Assembly: GCF_964204865.1 (NCBI RefSeq)
Contig: NC_135259.1
Coordinates: forward strand, 12,286,974 to 12,350,973
Length of the DNA stretch: 64,000 nucleotides
DNA from: Styela clava
Taxonomy: Eukaryota > Chordata > Ascidiacea > Stolidobranchia > Styelidae
Direction of reading: 5' to 3'
Below, piece by piece: positions 1 to 10,800 of the stretch (position 1 is the first letter of the stretch; every line of letters starts with the position of its first letter). Position numbers and translations under genes: made by a program. Below the pieces are notes generated by a model. That model searched no databases. It saw only the letters and a program-made list of their open reading frames with translations, and was not told the origin of the DNA.

Positions 1-345
1 CTAATAAAATAGGTTTAAAACGTATTAAACGCGTTCACTTACCAAAGAAGAAAGAAAACGAGTCACAAACACAAACAAATAAACATGAATATTGACGGCA
101 GTCATTACTCAGGCGTTTCACTTGGTAATCAGGTTGCGTGCAATCTTTTCAAAAACAAAACAGTGAATTAAATATCCGCTGTGCGTGTGATGCGGCATGT
201 AAACAAACAATCCGAAAATTCCTAGAATGAGGTGCGAAGGCATGTTTCCGTTCCATACTCAAACATATATCTAGTAAAATCCACTAAAACGTTAACACAC
301 CAATGTAAAAATCGATGGGAATTTTCAAATATCAGTTCGTGCAGT

Positions 346-675
346 TTAACCGTGGTAGTATATATTTACGGTTTGACATTTGTATATCCGGTCTTCTCCA
401 TATTTGAGCAGAGCATAATTTCGTCCATCACAAAATCTTCCATTTTGCACCCATGTTGCACATTTCCAGTTCATCATTAAAAAATCTGCTATTTCTGTTA
501 TTTGTTTATTGATGTCACTAAGTCTGGGATCCACTTCTCGAATGTATATCTTCGGCTCGAGGTAGCCACATCCGCACGCGACGGCGGTCGGTACTGTCTC
601 GTGTAGTTTCGTACCTAACGTACTTCTAGTCGACGTAGCATAACAATTTTTTGATATGTCAATCCTAACCCCCAT
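346..675 (-). CDS. Unrecognised cysteine-containing ORF, possible last exon of a minus-strand gene
   Basis: Reading on the minus strand, an open frame of about 110 codons starts at an ATG lying directly after a CAG (676-678), so it could be an initiator or a spliced exon entered by an AG acceptor. It ends in TAA just after codons for NIYYHG. The protein is balanced in composition, not low-complexity, and has cysteines in CGCG, WKC, FCDG and YKC contexts, which looks like a small disulphide-rich extracellular domain. I do not recognise the family. No partner exon is identified, although a strong donor-like GTAAGTG on the minus strand lies near position 43. It may be chance, but the residue mix is more protein-like than other ORFs in this intergenic stretch. 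Confidence 0.3.
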   Translation of the reverse strand: MGVRIDISKNCYATSTRSTLGTKLHETVPTAVACGCGYLEPKIYIREVDPRLSDINKQITEIADFLMMNWKCATWVQNGRFCDGRNYALLKYGEDRIYKCQTVNIYYHG

Positions 676-699
676 CTGATTACGCCATCCAAAAATCAA

Positions 700-2260
700 A
701 TCACTACGACATCACAATCACGTCGACATCACAATCACGTCATAGAGCTTGCCAAATATACTCCTGTTTCTAAGCTTACAATGACTGAAATGTCACTGTG
801 CATAATGTTGGAGAGGAGGCGAGTGACTCTTGCACCGCTCTCCTCATTGCACCTCATTCAAAGTAGCCTACTGGGCATTGATTATCTAGACAAGCGTTTC
901 TCAAGCCTGACTACAGGCAGACAGTGCTATACCGGTATCATTACAGCATTATGAAAATTTGAAGCTAGCTATTGTCATATCAGTATATCTGTAATATATA
1001 TCAAATTTTGCTGCTTTTTAAATTTATATCGTTTTTATGCGGCTTCTTGCAACTTTTAACAGTTTGAAATTTGGCTCTGATACTAAAAAAATTGAGAACC
1101 ACTCTTCTAGACTGTAAAATTATTCATTTTTTATAATGGTTCTACAATGTCAAAATGTGGATTATTCAATAACAGAATGAGTAAATATCAAATACAGAAA
1201 TAAAATAATTATGAATGAAGACATACCGTAAATTGGAATGAAAAGCAAACAAACATATACATTAATACCATCAGTATATTTCCATGAGATGTTATGTCAG
1301 TACCGGTATGTGCTTGAAACGAAATTACAGAATAAAACTACCGTATTACTGTATTACCGGTATCCAACTTACCCTACAGCCCTATGCTGGTATACGGTAC
1401 GGTACGGTAATGTCGCCTTGGCGCCTCTTCGTGGTCTCGATGGCATTCGAGGACATTTTTTAACGATCTCTCACTGGAAGGGCCAATTCTTTCCATCAAA
1501 TCGACTTACAACAGTATATAATTATGTAAATGGAAAACAGTTTAAGGTTGCTTGTCTATTGCGAACCGTGGTGGAATTATTATAATTGCGTAACATTGTG
1601 TGTAATGCTCATTCGCCAAATACGAGGAAATACTTTTTCAAAAGATTTTTGGTTTTGGCACCCAGGGAAATCCCCTGGTGTAGAATTGAGAATTTTTTTT
1701 TTATCAAACTAAAGTTCTTTCTTTCTTTCACGGTTGTTTTGCAAGACATTTGGTTTTATGAACTTGTTGTTCAATATTTGGTGATGTGTAAGTCTGTGTT
1801 GGTAATAATTAATTTTATGTAAAATAATATATAATAAATTGTACAGGAGGATAAGTTTATCCTATCAGCTTTTTGTTTCCGTAGATAATTTCTGAATTTA
1901 GATTCTAGGACTTTGACTACGTTTTCTGATAATTACCTTGCTTGAAATTGTTCGGCTATTATTACAGTCTTTTTTGTTTTTTAAATTGTCGCAGCAATTT
2001 AACTTTCTTATCTGCTAGAGCCTTATTTACTCTTCAAAATGATTATTTCTAATACATTTTTTAAACTTGATTCAAAGAAGTTATTAAACTTTATTCAAAA
2101 GATATTTATTGAATTGTCTTATACCTGTATACTTCAGTTAAGGTTTTGCTTAATTTTTTGAATACTTCATTTTATATTTGTGTGTATTAATGTATTAGAA
2201 TAACAGATTACCTCTTTTTCGATAGGCATTCACTTGCTAATTAAAGGATACCAAGTGGAA
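700..2260. other. Intergenic AT-rich stretch without recognised genes
   Basis: Contains a short tandem repeat (17-bp unit twice, 707-740) and a run of TACGG/GGTAC-type short repeats around 1330-1410. ORFs here are short and of skewed composition. I see no convincing exon. Confidence 0.5.
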
Positions 2261-2548
2261 GTGGTGACTCCTCTACGGCCCATTGGCTGGGGCCACGGCC
2301 CATCAAATTGGTGCCGTCCCGCGATTTTTTTCGGTTTGAATATTGACAATTTTGTGAAAATTGAAAATTTTGGTAAGATAATTGAATTTTTCCTGATGGG
2401 GCCGCGGCCCATCAAGCTATGGGCCGCGGCCCCATCAGGAAAAATTCAATTATCTTACCAAAATTTTCAATTTTTACAAAATTGTCAATAGTGTGACCAA
2501 ATTAGATGGGCCACGGCCCCGGCCCATGGGCCGTAGACGAGTCACCAC
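2261..2548. mobile_element. Fold-back (hairpin) MITE-like element
   Basis: The element is one large inverted repeat. The core arms 2341-2411 and 2420-2490 are complementary over 71 bp with a single mismatch and an 8-nt loop (2412-2419). Weaker complementarity extends to the outer ends, which carry GTGGTGACTC at 2261 and its complement ending at 2548. GGCCCAT/ATGGGCC motifs recur in both arms. No coding capacity. This fits a fold-back MITE; I did not find a clear target-site duplication. Confidence 0.75.
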
Positions 2549-2923
2549 TCCTGTAGCATATACCAGTATACCCTTGCACATTTTTCAAAACAAACATATC
2601 GCTCGTGTAGATATAAGATATGAAAATATTGGGATATCGAGTTTTTACCTCTTGAAATTGCAAAAAAAACAAAATTATATTGTCATTTCATCACGTTTAG
2701 TAACAAACATAGCTGTAAATAAAAATTTGAGTTATTTTTTATTTATATGGCAGCATACGCTTATTTCATACGCATACGCCTGATCAAAAAAGATGAACAA
2801 CACAAAAGTAGGGAGTTTTCTTTGAAAAATTTTGACAAAGAAATGGACAGAAAATTTCGAATATTTTGGATGAAATTTGAGCTAATAATTAAATTTGCGA
2901 TTTTGTTTCAGGCATTATCTTGG

Positions 2924-3638
2924 GGTCTTACTACTTACTGAATACAGCGCGAAACACCGCAAAGAACGCAAAACAGCGCGAAACAGCGCAAAATAGCGCG
3001 AAACAGAGGAAAGCAGCGCGAAACAGAAGGAAACCAGCGCAAAACAGAGGGAAACAGCGCAAAACAGGAGACGCAGTCATTACCACCTCCTGCCACGAAA
3101 GAACCACGGCGCCTCTCGCCATGGTTTTATGGCGCTATTTCCGGCATATTTACAAGGTTATGTACCGGATTATAGGTCATCATGCGAAATTTTATCTACC
3201 TTTGTGGTGCTCCAGAAGTATGTGCAGCAATATGTCGGACAACCTGAATCCGCTACACACACACACATACTATTTTCAGGTTGTGCGCCATCTTGGTGCA
3301 CATACTTCTGGAGGTCCCTTTTTACCTAACCCTAAAGCCAACCATATCCATATGGAAAATGTTCTAAATTATGGTACCCAAAATGTGTCACCAGCAGGGG
3401 CAGACCTGCCATTACAGCATTACTGGCTACATACGTTGGTTTGTGTTTTTAATTTGCTGCCGTGGTACTCCAACTCAAAACAAGGTGCCCCGAACTCATT
3501 GCAAAATTTTTTTCTGCTTCACACTGTTTCCTTCTGTTTTGCGCTCTTTCGCGCTGTTTCCACACTGTTTTGCGCTGTTTCCCCGCTGTTTTGCGCTCTT
3601 TGCGGTGTTTCGCGCTGTATTCAGTAAGTAGTAAGACC
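2924..3638. mobile_element. MULE-like non-autonomous element with long terminal inverted repeats, copy 1
   Basis: Both ends begin GGTCTTACTACTTACTGAAT and are inverted with respect to each other; identity is high for about 50-60 bp and then passes into a degenerate GCGAAACA-type subterminal repeat. Inside is a second inverted pair around GAAGTATGTGCA...TGCACATACTTC (about 3212-3310) with a short CA repeat between. No transposase is present. The ORFs crossing the repeat arms are by-products of the GCGAAACA repeat. Flanks of the two-copy block read GCATTATCTTG (left, 2912) and GCATATCTTG (right, 4354), which resembles a 9-11-bp target duplication as made by Mutator-like elements. Confidence 0.65.
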
Positions 3639-3645
3639 GGCATCG

Positions 3646-4353
3646 GGTCTTACTACTTACTGAATACAGCGCGAAACACCGCAAAGAACGCAAAAGAGCG
3701 CGAAACAGCGCAAAATAGCGCGAAACAGAGGAAAACAGCGCGAAACAGAAGGAAACCAGCGCAAAACAGAGGGAAACAGCGCAAAACAGGAGACGCAGTC
3801 ATTACCACCTCCTGCCACGAAAGAACCACGGCGCCCCTCGCCATGGTTTTATGGCGCTATTTCCGGCATATTTACAAGGTTATGTACCGGATTATAGGTC
3901 ATCATGCGAAATTTTATCTACCTTTGTGGTGCTCCAGAAGTATGTGCAGCAATATGTCGCACAACCTGAATCCGCTACACACACACACACACATACTATT
4001 TTCAGGTTGTGCGCCATCTTGGTGCACATACTTCTGGAGGTCCCTTTTTACCTAACCCTAAAGCCAACCATATCCATATGGAAAATGTTCTAAATTATGG
4101 TACCCAAAATGTGTCACCAGCAGGGGCAGACCTGCCATTACAGCATTACTGGCTACATACGTTGGTTTGTGTTTTTAATTTGCTGCCGTGGTACTCCAAC
4201 TCAAAACAAGGTGCCCCGAACTCATTGCAAAATTTTTTTCTGCTTCACACTGTTTCCCTCTGTTTTGCGCTGTTTCCACACTGTTTTGCGTTGTTTCCCG
4301 CTGTTTTGCGCTCTTTGCGGTGTTTCGCGCTGTATTCAGTAAGTAGTAAGACC
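3646..4353. mobile_element. MULE-like non-autonomous element, copy 2 in direct tandem
   Basis: Nearly identical to the preceding element, in the same orientation and separated by only seven bases (3639-3645). Differences are scattered substitutions, a longer CA microsatellite (about 3978-3993) and a shorter right subterminal repeat. The internal hairpin motif with GAAGTATGTGCA is retained. No coding capacity seen. Confidence 0.65.
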
Positions 4354-4834
4354 GCATATCTTGTTTTCATAATGAAAACTATGTAATTATGTTATTTGAA
4401 CTACTTATTTTTCACTTTTTATTAAGAGGGGATGTTATGGCCGCAATGGTTCTGTTTTTTTTTACTAGAAACTTTTAAGGCAGTAAATAGAAAACAATCA
4501 GATGTAAGCATGAATGTTTGAAAAATTATTTGCAGCATTCTTACTGTTTTTCAGTATCAAAGGTATGTAGCTAGCAGTGGATAGCATTTGACTATATTAT
4601 ATTATCTCTGTAGTTCTATTTGTGTCGATGTTTACGATTTAATATATTTTTTTAAGGGGATTGATCTTGTACGACCTCTTTCGACATTTTGTATATTTGT
4701 TTTGTAAATTTTAAACCTTGCCCAAAGTTTTTCTCTCCTTATTCTGAATCAGTTTTTCTTCATTTTCATCAATTAATTGCATGTTATGTGAATTAATCAA
4801 ATTTCTTCAAACTTTTCTTACTTTTATGCTACAG
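4354..4834 (+). other. Upstream region of the RNF31-like gene
   Basis: AT-rich, no coding signal. It ends in a pyrimidine-rich AG acceptor at 4833-4834, so the first coding exon is preceded by at least one upstream non-coding exon whose donor I could not place. No TATA box or other promoter motif could be assigned. Confidence 0.4.
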
Positions 4835-4894
4835 AGCTCATTCCCTTGATCATGATACTTTATTTTGAGTAATAAGGCTGTACATGATAGCAAG

Positions 4895-7800
4895 ATGTAC
4901 AAGAATATCAGTCAACCATTGGACAGCAATTCTCAGTTGATGAGGGCGAGGAATGTTCTTGAGACGCAAGTTCGACATGGGTCCACAAAGCGTGATAATG
5001 TTCAACATTTAGTTGATGATCTTTTACAGTTTGATCTACCTGTTCCTGCGCGATACAAACATCTTGATGTTCTACGAATTTTGGAGGATAATTGTGGGGT
5101 AAAATAATTGTGTAGTATGATGATTATTGTATTGACACAAAGGTTGTGATGATTGAATAAATATATTCGGTAGTTCGGTAGTATAGTTGGTAGCTTCAAC
5201 CCTATTCATGTACTGAAAATTTGATTCGTTTATCAGTTGAAAATAGCAATTTTTTTCCATCAACAACAATCATTCTAATAACAACAACAATTTAGCCAAA
5301 CGGTGGTCAGGTATTCACAGGAGATTTTGATACTATTTTTTCATTGTCCTACAAGCAATTTTTCATCTGTTCTTTGTTAGTCTGGTTACTTAGGTTAGGC
5401 TATTGCGCTACCCCTCTCTCCGTCCTATTGATAATACTAACTTATGCTAGCCTAACTTAAAAACAGATCAGAAAATATCTAATTGGTATTAACAGTACAT
5501 ATTCTGTGTAAAAAATTATAAAATTTGAATTATCTGTTAAATTTTTCAGAGAAATGGTCCTGGCCTCGGAGCACTTTTGAGAGGATTGAGTATATTGGAA
5601 AGATATGGAAAAAATTTATTACGCTCAGAACGACCCGCACAATGGAGGGTTGTCAGATTATCGAACAATATATTCAAACTTGAAGTTGATATTGTTAGGG
5701 TAAAATGATAGTTTATATTAAACAACAAACGTAAATTTATATAGTCTCATACTAAAATTAATGAAGAATTTATTGCTGATACTGTATAAAAGAAAATAAT
5801 CCAAATATCTTTATTTAAGTCTGAGTCACAAGTTAATTATTAATCAATATGTACGCTTTAACGACCACACTTGACTACATACCCCTTATTGTATATAACC
5901 ATATGTAATTATTTGGGCTAGACATTCGAATACCTGATGATTTCAGAATTGAATTGAATACTTTTTCTGAGTCGAATCTCGAATACTTGGAAATTGTTCA
6001 ATTGAATGTGACTTTTTTATTGTGATGGCCGATGGGTCCTCAATGCACATAAATTACTGAAACACAGAATCCATGACTCAGACAGTTTGAATAAGAAATA
6101 TGTTTCATTAATAACTCACTAGAACAGCGTTTCCCAACCTTTTTTGGTCGAGGACTAATTTCTCACCGGCAAAAACCTTTGCGGACTCAAGGTGCGTTTA
6201 TTGCAACCGTACTCTGTGTGAAGAAGCAATAAAACCAAACACAACGGAATTTGAACGAATTCCAAAATCGGAAATTCGCCGCAATTACGCGTCCGTTAAA
6301 AGAGCCGACTTTTTTTAGTGTATAATGGCCTTTTCTGTCGCACTATATTCAATCCATGACAAGGACGAGAATTTAAAATGTCTTTCTATTTTAATTGGGT
6401 TCATGGTATCTCGCGGTTGCGTCGACTTAAGACAAGATGATAGCATTACTTCTTTAAAATGCCACAGCAATCTGCTGACATATCGCCCGAATATATTTAG
6501 TCTTGATACATATTTTTAGAGATCTTGCAAATTTTTTATAGTCGTTAGAAAAATCCTACTATCTGCTATAAATTTCCAGAAAGTACAACTTGATTTAGTG
6601 CTTATTAAAATATATTTAAGGTATAATAGTAAATCAAAAATACATATTCACCGCCTTTCTTTATTATTAATTTAATGGTGATCTTTTTAATCTGCGGCTG
6701 TGTTGACGAAATAAAAGCAATATTAATCGGAAAATATCATGACAATCCGTGAACACAAAAATGCGTGATAAAGTGCCTGATTATATTTTGTTTTGATTCG
6801 TATTTTTGTGAATTCAAAAAATCTGAGCAGTTCGTAGAACACTTACGGCGCTCCAGTAGCCTACTGTACGTACTAATGTTGTTTTTAGATGAAATTTTTC
6901 GATCTAAAGAAGCGTTTTTAATCGGTCGCGTACGATCATAAAACAAAAGTTTTGGTGTTTACTGTTTTATTTTAGTATTTTGTATTGCCGCTTTTCAATT
7001 TAGAAAATTTGGGTTGCCACCATTGACACCTACTAGCAAAAAATTCATTTCTTGTTCTTGTTGTTCAAACTTGCGAGAAACACCACGCGTGTTCTCGTGT
7101 TTTCGTCGAAAATTCGCAAGTGAGTTGTGAAATTCAATCGTTTTGACCTTTCGCGTCACCTGTTACCAAATTTTCGAATAGTGAATTGCTATTCTAATAA
7201 TTGAATATTCGAATATAGGCCCAGCCATACTCAGTAACTAGTAATAATTGACTTGAAAAATGTTATGTGGATAAACTTGCGTTTTATGTGAATTTTAACT
7301 TAAATCGTAACTTGGCTGATAGTTACCTTTGGCAAAAACGTTTGCGAAGATGACAGCGAAATTTTTGACAGAATCAATTTTCATAATTTGCTATATGATT
7401 TAAATTTCCGATTCGAAATGTCAAGTCCTTGTAGTTACTATTATATTCTTTTCTTCCCTATGTTGCAATTGAATTTTAGTGTCATTGGGATAACACTGTA
7501 ACTGTAAGATGTCATTATAGTTGAATTTCGATTATTGTACATTTAAATTTAGAAAATTTTGAGTTATATTAAATCTGCCTGTTGTCCGTTGTTCTATACT
7601 GTAAGAAACTGCCCATGATATATAATATAGCACATTGGAGATAGCTCAGTACTCAGCAGCTCTTAACATGTTATGGCTTATCACTCAACGTTTTTTTTTT
7701 CATCTTACTTCAGGGTGCAAGAGATATTTTGAAACTTCTCGGATATACAACATTAGTACTTGATGGTCTGTCTTATCCTGAAGATATTCTTGTACCTGAT

Positions 7801-10800
7801 GTACCTATGATCGCATCAGTTACAGCAGATATTCTTTTGCTTCGACAAGAGTTGATAATGCTAGCACATGTAAGTTTAGATTAGGGTATGCAACAGGCAG
7901 ACAACGGGCCACAATTCGGCCATTTAGTGTGGCCCTTGTCAACACCCAGATTTTTCCCCACCGAGCATAAAATCCTAATTCGACAGTTATCAATCTCTTA
8001 AAGTCTAAATAGGTGCTCACATGGGTAAAAATACATAATGTTTTTTATTCTCTTGTCGATGCGTTAAATCTTTCGCCGATTTGCCTGTGGTTTTTGTACC
8101 GTAAATCTAAGTGATAGCTGCTTTCTTTCCTCTTGTCAGTTAAGGGTTGCTACAACTTCTGTAAAAGCTGATGTTAATAACAAACTTGGCAAGAACCCCA
8201 AATTTCAATTGTCCCGCTAAAATGTAGAATGAATTTTGGGAGAATCCTTTAATCCGTTGTGTACTTGGAAAAACTCAATTTTTTGTGTAGCCCAGCTAGA
8301 TGTTTGAAGTTGATTATATATACGGTAGTTAAATGGTGCACACCCCTGGTTTAGGTATTTAATTTTGATTGAGCATACGGTAATTATGTTTAATGATACA
8401 GAAATATTAGAAGCATTAGCAACAACTATCATACTTTGACTATTGACCAGTGTATTTCATTCCAATTGTAATTATAACTAGGCTAATTAATTCAACTGTA
8501 ACTTTTTGTGCATTTAAAATTTTGAGGTATTTTAAGACAGTTTTTTAGGGAATTTTAAAAAATCTTTTAAAGAACGGAATCTTTTACTGCAAAATGGATC
8601 TGATTATTCTAATCAAATTGTGAAAAAAAATTCTTGAATTACAAAATATTCACTTCTGATGAAAAAGTTATGACAAAATAGATATATTTTAATTTCAAAG
8701 ATGTTTTTTTTCATTTTGCAGGGCGAACACAAACTCGAGAAAGATTTTTATCCCTATATTCCTAAGACGGAAATTAGAGCAATACAAACTGCTTATCAAG
8801 AAAAAGTGAAGCCCAGTACTCCTGCTGCTCCAGCTACACCAGAACCTTCCTCAAGTTCAAATGATATTTCAAATATGCCTGGTTCATTAGTAAGTTTCTT
8901 CAATTTATGCAGATTAGTGTAGACATCTTAGTTTTATGATCTCAAATAAAATGATGCAAAACTGACATGTGTTAGTTTCTAATGTCTTCTATATTGCATG
9001 TTAACACATACCTCCAACTACTGATACTGATTTTGTTGAACTGTATTTGAGCCATTTTTCAAATTTTTTGAAAATTTATAAGGTAAAGTGCTACTTCTAA
9101 AAAGTAGTCTAACTCCAATAAACATATTGTCAGGTGATGTCCTTGTGTTTTTTAAAAGATTTGCTTCCCATGATTTGGCAAAAACAAGGTTATACGCACT
9201 TTTCAAATTTCTTCTATTATACTATACTCAATTAATATCATAAAGGAAATTTCATCTAGATTTTAAAACACAATAGGTGGCCTTATAAATTTCTAATGTA
9301 TTTTTTCACCTGCTTGAACCACTTTGCTACCGCAAATATGTTTATAATGCAATCAATTTATTAAGACTTATAAAAGTTTTGATTTTGTTCTAATTCTATT
9401 TTTATACTTAATTTTAAAATAATTAATATATATGTTATTTACATTTCAGCCGAACCCCCCAACATATGAAGCAGTCCTACAAGGGGCTGGTAGGAAATTC
9501 GATGAACCAATGCTTCAAGGTAACTTTAGTTTCATTCACAGGAAATAATTTGTAGATCATTCGCATACTTACAGTTCATTCAATGTCTTCAATATTAATA
9601 AATAGATTTGTACTGTATTTTACCTATATCATCACGGCAGTGATTCCAACCTTTTTCTATATATTAGGAATGTTACAAAACACGCTATTTTGTGCCAAAA
9701 AATGTAGGCATCACGTTTACTAGGTACAGTCATGTCACGTCGGAGTACCACTTTTAAACATTAATATGGATTGCCTGCAAGAGCTTAGAATTTCATTAAA
9801 TTTTGACATAACTTACATATAATACACGACTATGGCCTCGAATTCAAATTTTTTCATTAGCGCATAATTTTCCCAACACCCGGAGCTTTCAAAAATTACG
9901 CTTGACTTATACGTACTGCTAATTACGGTAATGATATTGTCGATGGGCATCGATAAAATTTATAACAACACATGTATTTCTTTCTCAACTCAGAATTTGT
10001 ATACTTTGTTTTATTAGGTTCTTCTAGACACAATATCTTTTGTTCTAAATTTTGTTCCATTACCTTCAAAAATAGCTGATATACAACTTGTTATTTATCG
10101 GTCTGACATTCTTGTGGCCACAGTTTTTGATTCGGCGATTGGCGTAATGATAACCTCAATGAAGAAAATTTGGCTCTCAGGCATTACAAAAATGCAGATA
10201 TCTCTATAATTTTTTGACCGTTTTTTACATACTTGGTATCGTTTTCTTATTTTGACTTGTATCAATCCACTGGCGAAGTTTTTATTTAAATTGGATGAAC
10301 TTTATATTTTTGGTAACATACCTAATTATATTCTGCCCTTTGTCTATCGCTGGATACCTTTATTCCCTTCTCACTATGCCTATAAACTTTGTTTATGTTA
10401 TTTGTTCTATATTCAAAGGTTTCCTAGCTATTGTTACGAGGAACTCATACTCCACCCTTTGCACAGTTAGAAAAATTCATAATGTGTGGAATATCCAAAA
10501 ATAAGTAGTACAATATTGTACTAAATGTGGAAATAATATTAGTAAATGTAGCTTATAAGTAGTATAAATGATTATTAAATTGGATTGAGTTTCTAATTCA
10601 TAATTAAAGAAAACTGCAAAGCTGTTATTTATTTTTAGAACCTGCATCTTTCCAAGCTGTAAACCACATTGGTAATTCCATAAACAATATTTCCAATTCC
10701 GGATTCAAAAACGTTTCTGTAAAGGAACAACAGCAGCCTACAGAAATTTTAGATGAAGAACTCTGTGATATTTGTGGCCAAAAAAAGAGCACAATAAAAT

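Noticed and set aside
1..60. Strong minus-strand splice donor near position 43
   Set aside because: No coding frame leads into it with confidence; could be a non-coding exon of a gene beyond the window.
1238..1585. 115-codon ORF on the plus strand
   Set aside because: Crosses TACCG/GGTAC short repeats; no domain, splice context or coding bias recognised.
2920..4386. Long ORFs rich in Arg/Lys/Gln or Phe/Cys/Leu, up to 235 codons
   Set aside because: They run through the GCGAAACA terminal arrays of the two repeated elements, on both strands; composition follows the repeat unit.
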